Notes: generated by a model not told the origin, from the letters alone. A stretch of 64,000 nt of DNA from Pseudomonas poae (GCA_028869255.1 CP110972.1:5122001-5186000); one strand, 5' to 3'; shown: positions 52,517-61,695, counted from the first letter of the stretch. Numbers and translations: made by a program.

Positions 52517-53785
52517 ATGAAAAACCCATCCCCAGCCCGTGCCTGCGGCATCGACTTTGGCACGTCCAACTCCACCGTCGGCTGGATCCGCCCCGGCGAG
52601 GAGACGCTTATCGCGCTGGAGGACGACAAGATCACGCTGCCGTCGGTGGTGTTCTTCAACTTCGAGGAGCGCCGCCCGGTGTATGGTCGCCTGGCCCTGC
52701 ACGAGTACCTGGAAAACTACGAAGGCCGCTTGATGCGTTCGCTCAAGAGCCTGCTGGGTTCCAAGCTGATCAAGCACGACACCAGCGTACTGGGCACGGC
52801 CATGCCGTTCACCGACCTGCTGGCGCTGTTTATCGGCCAGCTCAAGAGCCGTGCCGAGGCCACCGCCGGCCGCGAGTTCGAGGAAGTGGTACTGGGCCGC
52901 CCGGTGTTCTTCGTCGATGACGACCCGATGGCCGACCAAGAGGCCGAAAACACCCTGGTCGACGTGGCGCGCAAGATCGGCTTCAAGGACATCTCGTTCC
53001 AGTACGAACCGATTGCGGCGGCGTTCGACTACGAGTCCACCATCGAAAAAGAAGAGCTGGTGCTGATCGTCGACATCGGCGGGGGTACGTCCGACTTCTC
53101 GCTGGTGCGCCTGTCCCCGGACCGCCGTCACAACGACAACCGCCACGATGACATCCTCGCCACCGGCGGTGTGCACATCGGCGGTACCGATTTCGACAAA
53201 CAGCTCTCGCTGGCCGGCATGATGCCGCTGTTCGGCTACGGCAGCCGCATGAAAAGCGGCGCCTACATGCCCACCAGCCACCACATGAACCTGGCCACCT
53301 GGCACACCATCAACTCGGTGTACTCGCAAAAATCCCAGCTGGCCTTGGGCAGCATGCGCTACGACATCGAAGACACCGGCGGCATCGACCGCCTGTTCAA
53401 GTTGATCGAACAACGCGCCGGGCACTGGCTGGCGATGGAAGTGGAAGAGACCAAGATCCAGCTCACCCATGAAGACAGCCGCCACGTGCTGCTGGACCGG
53501 GTTGAGCCGGGGCTGAGCGTGGACCTGAGCCGCACACTGTTCGAGTCGGCCATCGACGGCTTGCTGGAGCGCGTGCGCAACAGCGTCACTCAGTTGCTGG
53601 CGGACGCTTCGGTGGATGTGGCCCAGGTGGACACGGTGTTCTTTACCGGTGGTTCCAGCGGGATCCCGGCGCTGCGCCACAGCATCTCGGCGATGCTGCC
53701 GAATGCGCGGCATGTGGAAGGGAATATCTTCGGCAGTATCGGCAGTGGTCTGGCGATTGAGGCGAGCAAGCGCTACGGCAGCTGA
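52517..53785 (+). CDS. yegD: YegD-like Hsp70 family protein
   Basis: A 422-residue Hsp70-like ATPase lacking the classical substrate-binding tail. Phosphate 1 is GIDFGTSNSTVGW, phosphate 2 is IVDIGGGTSDFSLV and the adenosine motif FFTGGSSGIPALR. Related E. coli YegD is a Hsp70-family member of unclear client range. The start is ATG-AAA-AAC; the frame is open upstream but the family begins here. It is divergent from cbpA, so the two may work together. A bidirectional terminator follows. Confidence 0.9.
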   Translation: MKNPSPARACGIDFGTSNSTVGWIRPGEETLIALEDDKITLPSVVFFNFEERRPVYGRLALHEYLENYEGRLMRSLKSLLGSKLIKHDTSVLGTAMPFTDLLALFIGQLKSRAEATAGREFEEVVLGRPVFFVDDDPMADQEAENTLVDVARKIGFKDISFQYEPIAAAFDYESTIEKEELVLIVDIGGGTSDFSLVRLSPDRRHNDNRHDDILATGGVHIGGTDFDKQLSLAGMMPLFGYGSRMKSGAYMPTSHHMNLATWHTINSVYSQKSQLALGSMRYDIEDTGGIDRLFKLIEQRAGHWLAMEVEETKIQLTHEDSRHVLLDRVEPGLSVDLSRTLFESAIDGLLERVRNSVTQLLADASVDVAQVDTVFFTGGSSGIPALRHSISAMLPNARHVEGNIFGSIGSGLAIEASKRYGS

Positions 53786-53791
53786 AATGGC

Positions 53792-53820
53792 GAGTTGCCT
53801 CATGCACGACATGAGGCAAC
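53792..53820. terminator. Bidirectional hairpin between yegD and the thioredoxin-like gene
   Basis: A 12-bp perfect stem (AGTTGCCTCATG / CATGAGGCAACT) with the loop CACGA lies between the two convergent stops. A long U tract is missing on both strands. Confidence 0.65.
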
Positions 53821-53830
53821 TCCCGGCGGG

Positions 53831-54160
53831 TCATGACAGAGCGAGTTGATCGATCCACCCCTTGAAAAAACCCTCGTACTGATAAAACCCTACCACCACC
53901 CGCTTCAGCTCGCCGTCCCTGAAAAATAACGTCGTGGGCGCGGACTGGACGTCATAGGTTTTCTCGACGTCGCCCTCTTTGTCGAAAGCCTTATTGACCA
54001 CTTGGACAGCGCAACCCTGATCCTGGGCTGCCGCCTCCAGGCTGGCGAGCATATTTCTTGAACTGTTTTTGCTGGCGTCGCTGAACAGCACAATGACTGG
54101 GACAGTGGACTTGAGAACACTCCCTGAAAAGCTGTCGGCATCTACGGTCGTTAACGACAT
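53831..54160 (-). CDS. Thioredoxin-fold protein without the CXXC site
   Basis: A 109-residue protein. The pattern VPVIVLFSDASKNSSRNMLA, then VNKAFDKEGDVEKTYDVQSA, then PTTLFFRDGELKRVVVGF follows thioredoxin in order, including the cis-proline region (SAPTTLFF). The redox motif (normally WCGPC) reads SDASKNS, so no disulfide exchange is possible; the only cysteine is in DQGCAVQ. It may be a scaffold or a binding protein. AAAGGAG seven bases before the ATG sets the start; a longer frame adds 21 unlikely residues. Confidence 0.8.
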   Translation of the reverse strand: MSLTTVDADSFSGSVLKSTVPVIVLFSDASKNSSRNMLASLEAAAQDQGCAVQVVNKAFDKEGDVEKTYDVQSAPTTLFFRDGELKRVVVGFYQYEGFFKGWIDQLALS

Positions 54161-54316
54161 GGCATAGCTCCTTTCGAAAGACTCAACAAACGTTGAGTTC
54201 GTCATCCATGAGCAGACCAGCAAATACGCACCGGGTCTACTGTCAGAAGTAACAGGTCTCCCCGCTGGACTCTGACACTACCGACGCTTGCCCCCGCCAG
54301 GCTCTAAAGCGACAGC

Positions 54317-54895
54317 CTAGTGATGATAGATCGCCCAAATCCCAAGCAACGTCAGGCACCACATGACCACGCCCGATACGATCACCAGGCAGTTCCACAG
54401 GTTGTAGCGAGCGTTGCTCTGCCCCTCGGGGTCGCCTGCTGCGAAGTTGATCAAGCCCTGGGCCTGTTGAAGGATGTAGGCACACAGCGGAACCGCCAGG
54501 ATCACCAGAGGCTTATAGACCAGCCAGGTGTCGATCCGGTTAGCCGCCATTTCGAAAACCCTGGCGCCTACCGTCACCACCACGAATACCGTGGCCCACT
54601 GTTCGAAGTCGAAATCGAATTTTCGACCGCTGCGGGCAACGCGATCATCCGCCCGGCGATACAGCTGGTGGATAAAGAAAATAAAGAAAATGGCACGCGC
54701 CAACGGCCAGATATCCAGCTGATGGGCCTTTTTGTACAAGCTCCAGTTTTTATACGCCCAGATGTAGGTATAGAGCCCGAAACTGAGCAGGCTCAGCACC
54801 AACAGCTTGTTTTTGGAAATGACATAAAACTCAGGCGACGTTTTTACCGTCTCGGTCAGCTCCGCCGTTGGCGGAGCATAGATATTTTCGCTCAC
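54317..54895 (-). CDS. Multi-pass membrane protein (DUF4234-like)
   Basis: A 192-residue protein with GTG start and N-terminal MSENIYAPPTAELTE, a soluble tail often seen before small membrane domains. Four or five helices follow (LLVLSLLSFGLYTYIWAYKN, ARAIFFIFFIHQLY, ATVFVVVTVGARVF, LVILAVPLCAYIL, and the C-terminal IVSGVVMWCLTLLGIWA). The FGLYTYIWAYKNW segment recalls DUF4234. Function unknown. AAGGGGAA lies upstream of the start. It faces the same way as the AI-2E family gene, 43 bases away. Confidence 0.75.
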   Translation of the reverse strand: MSENIYAPPTAELTETVKTSPEFYVISKNKLLVLSLLSFGLYTYIWAYKNWSLYKKAHQLDIWPLARAIFFIFFIHQLYRRADDRVARSGRKFDFDFEQWATVFVVVTVGARVFEMAANRIDTWLVYKPLVILAVPLCAYILQQAQGLINFAAGDPEGQSNARYNLWNCLVIVSGVVMWCLTLLGIWAIYHH

Positions 54896-54938
54896 CGCTT
54901 ACTTCCCCTTAATTCCCTTTAAAGTCCATGTGACTGCG

Positions 54939-55952
54939 TCAAACCATGCCGCCGAGCTTCAACTCACTCTTCAAATACGCGTAGTAAATCGGGCCCGCCA
55001 CCACACCCGGCAGGCCGAACGCGGCTTCAAACACCAGCATCGCCAGCAGCAATTCCCACGATTTGGCACTGATCTGCCCGCCCACGATGCGTGCGTTGAG
55101 GAAGTACTCGACCTTGTGGATCACGATCAAGTACCCCAATGCTGCCACCGCCACCCAGATCGACAGCGACAGCGCGACGATGGTGATCAGGGTGTTGGAC
55201 ATCAGGTTGCCGATCACCGGCAGCAGGCCCAGCAGGAAAGTCAGCACGATCAGGGTCTTGGTCAGCGGCAGGTGGATGCCGCACAACGGCAGCACCACGG
55301 CCAGGAACACCGCGGTAAAGGCGGTGTTGAGCGCGGCGATCTTGATCTGGGCGAAGACGATATTACGAAAGGCCTGGACCAGCAGGTGCAGGCGATCGAA
55401 CAGCGCAGCGGCCAGGGGCTTGCGCTTGGTCAGGTCGGGCACGCGCTGCAGGGCGATGATCGCGCCGAGCACCATGCCGATCAGCAGGGTGACGAACATG
55501 TGGGCGGCGTCTTTGCCGACCAGTTGCAGTTCGCTCAAGTGTTTGCTCAGCCAATCGCCGATGGCCACGCGGAACTCGGCGGCGCTGGCGGGCAGGTAGG
55601 CATCGAGAAACGGCGGCAGTTGGCCGCGCGCACGGTCGACCACGCCCATGAACTTGTCGAGGGAGGCGCCGGGGTTTTCCGCTTCGTGCAGCAGGAAGCT
55701 GATGGCACCGGCGAAGATCAACGTCAGCACGCTGACGATCAGGGTGCCGAGCAAGGCCACTGCCAGCCAACGCGCACGCCGGCCTTCGATCAACCGCTGC
55801 AACTGCGGGGTGAGCATGTTGACCAGCTCATAGACCAACAGGCCGGCCAGCAGGCTGGGCAGCAACTTCAACGGCAGCACCAGCAGCAACCCGCCGAAAA
55901 TGATGATGTAGCTGGCCAGTAATATCACGTGACGCTGAGAAAACGTTGGCAT
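54939..55952 (-). CDS. AI-2E family transporter
   Basis: A 337-residue membrane protein of the AI-2E/PerM family with about seven or eight helices. Markers are the C-terminal half FRNIVFAQIKIAALNTAFTA, LLPVIGNLMSNTLITIVAL and PGVVAGPIYYAYLKSELK. E. coli TqsA exports autoinducer-2, but most members have other or unknown substrates. The ATG (MPTFSQRHVILLASYIIIF) is well placed. A REPIN lies upstream. Confidence 0.88.
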   Translation of the reverse strand: MPTFSQRHVILLASYIIIFGGLLLVLPLKLLPSLLAGLLVYELVNMLTPQLQRLIEGRRARWLAVALLGTLIVSVLTLIFAGAISFLLHEAENPGASLDKFMGVVDRARGQLPPFLDAYLPASAAEFRVAIGDWLSKHLSELQLVGKDAAHMFVTLLIGMVLGAIIALQRVPDLTKRKPLAAALFDRLHLLVQAFRNIVFAQIKIAALNTAFTAVFLAVVLPLCGIHLPLTKTLIVLTFLLGLLPVIGNLMSNTLITIVALSLSIWVAVAALGYLIVIHKVEYFLNARIVGGQISAKSWELLLAMLVFEAAFGLPGVVAGPIYYAYLKSELKLGGMV

Positions 55953-56038
55953 ACAGCCTCAAAACAAACGGCGCTAAAGGATGGGCAGTCTGCCAGCCTT
56001 GAGGGAATCAAGCGAGAGGGGTGCTGTGAATACGATCA

Positions 56039-56130
56039 AGTGTGGGAACTGGCTTGCCTGCGATAGCAGGCATCTCGGATTAACAGATAGACCGAGGCGC
56101 CTGTATCGCAGGCAAGCCAGCTCCCACATT
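56039..56130. repeat. REPIN, slightly degenerate left arm
   Basis: GTGGGAACTGGCTTGCCTGC and the complement of GTGGGAGCTGGCTTGCCTGC enclose about 45 bases, with one mismatch (GAACTGG against GAGCTGG). It lies between psiF and the AI-2E family gene. Confidence 0.85.
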
Positions 56131-56157
56131 GGATCTTGAGCGTTCGCGAAATCGTGG

Positions 56158-56457
56158 TCAGCCTTTGAGGCAGGTGCTCATAAAGGTTTTGCGTGCATCG
56201 CCGGTCAGCGCCTTGGTTTTCGCCGATGCATTGCAATCCTTCATTTTCTGCTGCTGCGGTGTGAGGGTCTTGGCGTCGTTGGCCGCCGGGGCCGACAGGC
56301 AGGTCTTCATGAACGCCTTGCGCTCATCGCCCTTGAGCGTCTTGGTGGTGGCTTCGGCGTTGCAGGTGGTCATTTTATTTTGCTGGGCAGTGGCGGCAAA
56401 ACCCTGGGAACACAGCAGCAGGCCCATCATCAACAGCGGAATACGCAGCATCTTCAT
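56158..56457 (-). CDS. psiF: PsiF repeat protein (phosphate-starvation-inducible family)
   Basis: A 99-residue exported protein: signal peptide KMLRIPLLMMGLLLCSQGFA, then two PsiF repeats (NKMTTCNAEATTKTLKGDER and QKMKDCNASAKTKALTGDAR, each followed by KxFMxTCL). Each repeat has two cysteines, so disulfides in the periplasm are likely. In E. coli psiF is under PhoB; I see no clear pho box here. Function is unknown beyond that. Confidence 0.9.
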   Translation of the reverse strand: MKMLRIPLLMMGLLLCSQGFAATAQQNKMTTCNAEATTKTLKGDERKAFMKTCLSAPAANDAKTLTPQQQKMKDCNASAKTKALTGDARKTFMSTCLKG

Positions 56458-56528
56458 GGAGTTTTCTCCCTGTTACCGTGCCGGGGGGCACGGCCTAACG
56501 AGGAGTGTAGTCAAAGCCTGTTACATCT

Positions 56529-57318
56529 TCATCGACCGCGAATATTTGCTCGTCGGTACTGCTCCGGCGTGCAGCCCGCGTGGCGCTGGAACATCGCAAT
56601 AAAAGCCGAAGCGGTGCTGTAGCCCAGGTCGAAGGCCACGTGTTGCACGCTGCGTTCGCTGTCCAGCGCCTCGATGGCGGCGAGGTAGCGCAGGCGCTGG
56701 CGCCATTCGCCGAAGCTCATGCCCAGCTCCCGCACAAATTGGCGCGCCAGGGTGCGTTCGCTCACATGCACTTGGTCGGCCCAATGGGCCAGGGGGCGGT
56801 TGTCACCGGGCTCGGCCTGCATGCCTTCCAGCACACCGAGCAGCCCAGGGTGACGGGCGTAGGGCAGGAAGCAATCGTGGATCGGCGCCTGCTTGAGCTG
56901 GTCCACCACGACCTCGGCCAGGCGCCGGTCGGCGGCACTTTGCGGGTGATTCACATCGCGCAGGGCAAAATCCCGGAGGATCGCCTTGAGGATGTCGCTG
57001 ATCGCCAGGGTGCAGGGCTGCTGGGGCAGTTGCTCACACAACTCGGGGGCCAGGCCCACCGAGTGATAGACAATCGCATGCGCATTGTAGGAGCTGTGTT
57101 CGGTATGCGGCGGCACCCACACTGCGTATTGCGGCGGCGACATAAAACGGCTGCCGGCCACTTCCATGCGCATCACGCCACTCGCCGAATAGTCCAGCGA
57201 ACCCCACAAATGCTGATGCGGGGGTGCACTCGGTATCGGGGGCGAAATCGGAGTAGCGAAAGTACACCTGGCTCGGCAGGCGGGCGAAATCCGCGAGGCG
57301 TACGGTATGTCTGGCCAT
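56529..57318 (-). pseudogene. AraC-family regulator, frameshifted
   Basis: The C-terminal DNA-binding part is intact (HVSERTLARQFVRELGMSFG, then HVAFDLGYSTASAFIAMFQR). The N-terminal cupin starts MARHTVRLADFARLPSQVYF in another frame. The two meet at GGGGG on the plus strand (57220-57224); removing one G gives ECTPHQHLWGSLDYS, with the HxH typical of this subfamily, and an ORF of 262 residues. Without that base the N-terminus is lost. It is divergent from an EamA transporter gene, and TGTCTGGAT repeats lie between them. Local regulation of that transporter is the likely role. An assembly error in the G run is an alternative. Confidence 0.85.
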
Positions 57319-57375
57319 ATTGTCTGGATTCAAAGGTCGTTTGTCTGGATCGCAGTATAGGCTTCGATCCAGACA
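57308..57375. promoter_or_regulatory. Repeated TGTCTGGAT boxes between araC and the EamA gene
   Basis: TGTCTGGAT occurs at 57321-57329 and 57342-57350, exactly 21 bases (two helical turns) apart, and as the inverted ATCCAGACA at 57367-57375. A partial copy TGTCTGG lies at 57308-57314, inside the start of araC. Direct repeats at this spacing are typical AraC-family operators. Confidence 0.65.
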
Positions 57376-57415
57376 GGGGATAATCCTGCCTCATCAACAC
57401 ACCTGGTTTCTTTCG

Positions 57416-58303
57416 ATGCAATACGCGTATCCCCTGTTGGCCATCTTTATCTGGGCCGGCAATACCGTGATCAACAAATTGGCCGTGGGTTCGATCTTCC
57501 CGGCGGAAATCGGCTTTTACCGCTGGTTGCTGGCGGCCTTGCTGTTTACCCCGTTCATGCTCAAGCCGGTGCGTGCCAACTGGTCGATCATCCGCCCGAA
57601 CCTGGGCAAGATTTTTATCCTCGGTGTGCTGGGCATGGCCGTGTACCAGAGCCTGGCCTATTACGCCGCCACGCTGACCACCGCCACCAATATGGGCATC
57701 ATCCTGTCGCTGATGCCGTTGATGGCGCTGACCGCGGCAATCATCAGCCTCGGCCAGCGCCTGACCTTCGGCGCGCTGACCGGTGCCGTACTGTCGTTCG
57801 CCGGGGTGGTTGTGGTGGTGTCGGCCGGCAGTCTGGGCGCGTTGCTGCAGCATGGGGTGAACCTGGGCGACGGCATGATGCTGGTGGCCACCCTGGCCTA
57901 TGCGGTCTACAGCACGCTGCTGAAAAAATGGCAATTGCGCCTGCCGCCGCTGGTCCTCCTGTATCTGCAGGTGCTGGTGGCGGTGGTGGTGCTGTTTCCG
58001 TTGTATGTGTTTTCGGCGAAGGCGGGCCTTGGCTGGGCGAATATCCCGCTGGTGCTGTATGCCTGCTTGCTGGCATCGATGCTCGCGCCACTGGCGTGGA
58101 TGCATTCGGTCAAAACCCTGGGGCCGAGCCGGACCACGCTGTTCTTCAACCTGCTGCCGTTGATTACCGCGCTGATTGCCGCCGTGGTGCTGAAGGAAGA
58201 ACTGGCGCTGTATCACCTGGTAGGCGGCTTGCTGACCTTGGGCGGGGTGATTCTGTCGGAGCGCTGGACCACGCCGGTTGGCCGAAAGCTCAGGGGCGCC
58301 TGA
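57416..58303 (+). CDS. EamA/DMT-superfamily transporter
   Basis: A 295-residue inner-membrane transporter with ten predicted helices in two EamA halves (AIFIWAGNTVINKLAVGSIF, FYRWLLAALLFTPFMLKP, and in the second half ACLLASMLAPLAWMHSVKTL and LLPLITALIAAVVLKEEL). Usual substrates are amino acids or metabolites for export; none can be assigned. The ATG at MQYAYPLL is the family start; the frame is open upstream through the operator region. It is probably controlled by the divergent AraC protein. Confidence 0.9.
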   Translation: MQYAYPLLAIFIWAGNTVINKLAVGSIFPAEIGFYRWLLAALLFTPFMLKPVRANWSIIRPNLGKIFILGVLGMAVYQSLAYYAATLTTATNMGIILSLMPLMALTAAIISLGQRLTFGALTGAVLSFAGVVVVVSAGSLGALLQHGVNLGDGMMLVATLAYAVYSTLLKKWQLRLPPLVLLYLQVLVAVVVLFPLYVFSAKAGLGWANIPLVLYACLLASMLAPLAWMHSVKTLGPSRTTLFFNLLPLITALIAAVVLKEELALYHLVGGLLTLGGVILSERWTTPVGRKLRGA

Positions 58304-58305
58304 GC

Positions 58306-58370
58306 CACTGCTATCGCGGGCACGCCCGGCTCCCACATTGGATCCGCGCGGGCTTGCCTGCGGTGCACCG
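58306..58370. repeat. Degenerate REP elements after the EamA gene
   Basis: CTATCGCGGGCACGCCCGGCTCCCACA resembles one REP arm and GCGCGGGCTTGCCTGCGGTG a truncated second one. The pair is decayed and does not form a long hairpin. Confidence 0.5.
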
Positions 58371-58371
58371 G

Positions 58372-59262
58372 CTAAACCCCGGCGTCCTTCAGGCGCTGGG
58401 CATGCTCGACAAACAGTCGGATCGGCTCCGCGCCCTTGCCCACCAAGCCCATGGACTGGTTGACGATATCAAAGTGGTCCAAGGCGTAGTCATCGCCGAT
58501 CACCCGCCCCAGGTGTGAGCTGTAGCGCCCGACCATGCCGTCGCACTGGCCCTTTTCGCGGACAAAACTGCGAGCGAACAACCGGCAGCTGCGGTTCGTA
58601 CCGTCCAGCAGATTGCGCCCGCGATCGGTATTGCCCGGCTGCAAGGTGCCGGACCATGAGTAATAGCGCACGCCATTGACCTCCTCCACGCCCTGCCCGC
58701 CCCAGGTCGCGGGCAAGCCTTGCGGGTATTGGCGGTTGAACAGCGCGACGCCCTGGCTGGTCAGCGACAGATGTGAGGCGTGCAGGTCGGCTTTGAAACG
58801 AGGACCGCGATAGCCGGTCTCCAGCAGGCCCATCACCCAGGCGACCAGATGAAACAGCGCGCTCATGATCCGGCCTTTGACGCTGTCAGCGGGGTAATGG
58901 GAGTGGATGTGGTCCGCCAGCTCCGAACCATGGTTGGGCCCGGCCACCGACGTCACCGAAGCCACCCACTCCGGGCGCTTGGCGGCGGCATAGCGCGCCG
59001 TCAGCGCACCCTGGCTATGGCCGATCAGGTTGACCTTGTCGGCGCCGGTTTCGCGGCGCAGCCGCTCGATCTGCGCCAGCAACTGCTCGCCACGCACCTC
59101 GCTGGAATCCAGCGGTGCCACCTGGATGGCAAACACCTGCGCCCCACCCGCCCGCAACGCCGGGACAATGCCGTACCAGTACGGGAACCACCCCAAACGC
59201 ACAAACCCGAGCATGCCGGGCACCAGCACCAGGGGGTAACGCGTGGCGAGGGGGTCGGGCAT
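58372..59262 (-). CDS. Triacylglycerol lipase, family I (P. fragi-like), no signal peptide
   Basis: A 296-residue alpha/beta hydrolase. TRYPLVLVPGMLGFVRLGWF holds the oxyanion region, LIGHSQGALTARYAA the GHSQG nucleophile elbow, VTSVAGPNHGSELADHIHSH follows, and SSHLGRVIGDDYALDHFDIV contains the C-terminal Asp and His region. The closest memory match is P. fragi-type lipase, which also lacks a normal signal sequence. The ATG is a few bases downstream of a longer open frame that overlaps azoR and is not used. No lipase chaperone gene (lif) is near. The role is lipid ester hydrolysis; the export route is unclear. Confidence 0.88.
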   Translation of the reverse strand: MPDPLATRYPLVLVPGMLGFVRLGWFPYWYGIVPALRAGGAQVFAIQVAPLDSSEVRGEQLLAQIERLRRETGADKVNLIGHSQGALTARYAAAKRPEWVASVTSVAGPNHGSELADHIHSHYPADSVKGRIMSALFHLVAWVMGLLETGYRGPRFKADLHASHLSLTSQGVALFNRQYPQGLPATWGGQGVEEVNGVRYYSWSGTLQPGNTDRGRNLLDGTNRSCRLFARSFVREKGQCDGMVGRYSSHLGRVIGDDYALDHFDIVNQSMGLVGKGAEPIRLFVEHAQRLKDAGV

Positions 59263-59342
59263 GGTGCAAAGGTCCTGATCGGGGAGGCGATAACACCATC
59301 CTAGACCAATCGACATGACCGCCCCATGACGCTCCGGCCTTT

Positions 59343-59984
59343 TTAGAAATGCCCTGCCAGGTCGTGCAGCTGGCGTTCGGCTTCTTCGCAAGCGCGCAGG
59401 AAAACGGTCTTGTCCGACTCCTCGCCCTCGGCAGCAATCACCTGGATATCGTCGATGCCAATAAAGCCCAATATCGTACGCAGGTGCGGATCGGCGTGGT
59501 TCATCGCCTCGTTTTCGCCGCCTGGGCCAAAACCGTTGCCGCCGCGACTGGTGATGATCAGAGCGCGTTTGCCCGTCAGCAACCGCTGATACTGCGCGAC
59601 GCCCTGGCTGTCTTGGAAGACATCGAACGTCAGCCCCATGCGCACGATTTGATCGATCCACGCCTTGAGGCCGCTGGGCACCCCAAAGTTGTACAGCGGC
59701 ATGGAAATCACCAGCAGTTCATGCTCGATCAGCTCGCCGACCAGTTCGTCGCTTAATTGCAGGTCGGCCTTCATCACCTTCGGCAGCGACTGCGGCTCAG
59801 GGTAGAAATTGGCCGCCACAAAGGCTTCGCTGATATGGGGAATGGCGGCGCGCCCGACTTCGCGACGGGTCAATTGAGCATTCGGGTTGGCGGTTTGCCA
59901 GGCCTCGACAAACGACTCGGCCAGGCGCCGGGAGTGGGAGCGTTCGCCACGGGGGCTGGCGTGAATCACTAGCATTTTTTTCAT
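59343..59984 (-). CDS. azoR: FMN-dependent NADH-azoreductase
   Basis: A 213-residue flavodoxin-fold oxidoreductase of the AzoR family. [20 protein letters not shown] binds the FMN phosphate, [19 protein letters not shown] is the family hallmark and [17 protein letters not shown] the second FMN loop. It reduces quinones and azo compounds by two-electron transfer. A LysR-type gene is divergent from it, which suggests local regulation. Confidence 0.93.
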   Translation of the reverse strand: MKKMLVIHASPRGERSHSRRLAESFVEAWQTANPNAQLTRREVGRAAIPHISEAFVAANFYPEPQSLPKVMKADLQLSDELVGELIEHELLVISMPLYNFGVPSGLKAWIDQIVRMGLTFDVFQDSQGVAQYQRLLTGKRALIITSRGGNGFGPGGENEAMNHADPHLRTILGFIGIDDIQVIAAEGEESDKTVFLRACEEAERQLHDLAGHF

Positions 59985-60121
59985 CTGTTTAATCCTTCAC
60001 AGGCTAGACTCAGGCAACCTGGATGGCCGCCGCTGATGCCAGCGAATCTAGGGCTGAGGCCGGCTCTCGACAAATGAGCAATAGTTAATCCGGATGAGTT
60101 CATTTCACCTATGGAGCCACA

Positions 60122-61021
60122 ATGTTTGCCCCACTGCCCCTTACCGCCCTGCGCACCTTCGAATCGGCGTCGCGCCTGCTGAGCTTCAAGGCCGCCGCCC
60201 AGGAGCTGTCGGTGACGCCCACGGCGGTGTCCCATCAGATTCGCAGCCTGGAAACCTGGCTCGGGGTGCCGCTGTTCGAGCGGCTGCCGCGCCAGGTACG
60301 CCTGACGGAAGGTGGCGAGCGCTTGTTTCACAGCGTGCATGGCGCCTTGCTCGATGTGGCGCAAAGCCTCGACACCTTGCGCCCGCAACGCAGTGCCGGG
60401 CACCTCACGGTCTCCACTACGCCGGCGTTTGCCGCGCTGTGGCTGGTGCCGCGCCTGGGCCGGTTTTATAGCGCCCATCCGGATATCAACTTGCGCCTGG
60501 ATACGCAGTGCGACGTGATCGACTTGCAGCAGGACGCCAGCGTCGACCTGGCGATCCGCTACAGCCTCGGCGATTACCCCAACCTGTATGGCCAATGCCT
60601 GTTCGACGAGGCTTTTGCGGTGTACGGCTCTCCCGAACAAGTCGCCCTGGCCGCGACTCGGGTGCCCACCCTGATCAGCGTGCGCTGGCACAATTCCGAG
60701 CTGTACGCCCTGGGCTGGCAAGCCTGGTGCGAAAAAGCCGCAGAGACCTGGCTGGCTCATACCGCGCAATTGCGTGAATACGATGAAGAGCACTACGCCT
60801 TGCAAGCGGCGATTGCCGGCCAGGGCCTGGTGCTGGCGAGCAATATCCTGGTCTCGGAAAGCGTTGCCTCAGGACTGCTGGTGCCTTATCGGCCGCAAAT
60901 CAGCGTGGACGGCGCCGGCTACAGCGCCCTGTGCGTACCGGGCCGTGAACGCCACCCGCCGGTTCGAGCGTTTTTCCAGTGGGTGCGCGAGGAAGCGAAG
61001 CTGTCCGGCCAAGCGGTGTGA
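60122..61021 (+). CDS. LysR-type transcriptional regulator (GcvA-like)
   Basis: A 299-residue LysR protein. The N-terminal helix-turn-helix is FKAAAQELSVTPTAVSHQIR followed by SLETWLGVPLFERLPRQV. The effector domain has HLTVSTTPAFAALWLVPRLG and VDLAIRYSLGDYP, as in the GcvA/AmpR group. It is divergent from azoR across 137 bases; AAATGA and TCATTT about 25 bases apart are a weak operator candidate. It probably controls azoR. Confidence 0.93.
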   Translation: MFAPLPLTALRTFESASRLLSFKAAAQELSVTPTAVSHQIRSLETWLGVPLFERLPRQVRLTEGGERLFHSVHGALLDVAQSLDTLRPQRSAGHLTVSTTPAFAALWLVPRLGRFYSAHPDINLRLDTQCDVIDLQQDASVDLAIRYSLGDYPNLYGQCLFDEAFAVYGSPEQVALAATRVPTLISVRWHNSELYALGWQAWCEKAAETWLAHTAQLREYDEEHYALQAAIAGQGLVLASNILVSESVASGLLVPYRPQISVDGAGYSALCVPGRERHPPVRAFFQWVREEAKLSGQAV

Positions 61022-61119
61022 AATCCGATAAAACTTTTTGCATGGCCTGGGACTCACAACTTGGAGCGATCACGCCGGCAGAGCGTGGCGTAAAACCGGA
61101 TTAGCCCCAGGAGATTGAG

Positions 61120-61650
61120 ATGACTGAAGCAAACTTGACTGACGTTGCGACCCTGCGCAGCCGCGCCCGCCAGAACGTCGAAAACGGTGCCGTGACCGAG
61201 GGCTACGACGCCGACCGCGAAGAAATCATCCGCTTGCTCAACGGCTCGCTCGCAACCGAACTGGTCTGCGTGTTGCGCTACAAGCGCCACTACTTCATGG
61301 CCAGCGGCGTGAAAGCGCATGTGGCCGCCGAGGAATTCCTTGAGCACGCGACCCAGGAAGCCGAACACGCCGACAAACTGGCCGAACGCATCGTGCAGTT
61401 GGGCGGCGAGCCGGAGTTCAACCCGGACCTGCTGTCGAAAAACTCCCACGCTCAATACGTGGCAGGTAACTCGCTGAAAGAAATGGTCTACGAAGACTTG
61501 GTGGCAGAGCGCATCGCTGTGGACAGCTACCGCGAAATCATCCAGTACATCGGTGATAAAGACCCGACCACGCGCCGCCTGTTCGAAGAAATCCTGGCCC
61601 AGGAAGAAGAGCACGCAGACGACATGGCGGACATTCTCGAAAGCCTGTAA
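61120..61650 (+). CDS. Bacterioferritin-like / ferritin-like protein
   Basis: A 176-residue four-helix ferritin-like protein. Iron ligands are seen in TELVCVLRYKRHYFMA, EEFLEHATQEAEHADKLAER, VYEDLVAERIAVDSY and LFEEILAQEEEHADDMADIL, so a diiron centre is likely. The haem methionine of true bacterioferritin is not obvious. As I recall, PAO1 PA4880 is the counterpart. AGGAG lies seven bases before the ATG. It probably stores or detoxifies iron. A strong terminator follows. Confidence 0.9.
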   Translation: MTEANLTDVATLRSRARQNVENGAVTEGYDADREEIIRLLNGSLATELVCVLRYKRHYFMASGVKAHVAAEEFLEHATQEAEHADKLAERIVQLGGEPEFNPDLLSKNSHAQYVAGNSLKEMVYEDLVAERIAVDSYREIIQYIGDKDPTTRRLFEEILAQEEEHADDMADILESL

Positions 61651-61660
61651 ACCGCCGCAC

Positions 61661-61695
61661 AAAAAGGGGAGCTGGTCAGCCAGCTCCCCCTTTCT
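61661..61695. terminator. Bidirectional terminator between the ferritin-like and AsmA genes
   Basis: A 10-bp stem (GGGGAGCTGG / CCAGCTCCCC) closes on TCAG. TTTCTT follows on the plus strand and a TTTTT run follows on the minus strand, so it can stop both convergent genes. Confidence 0.9.
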
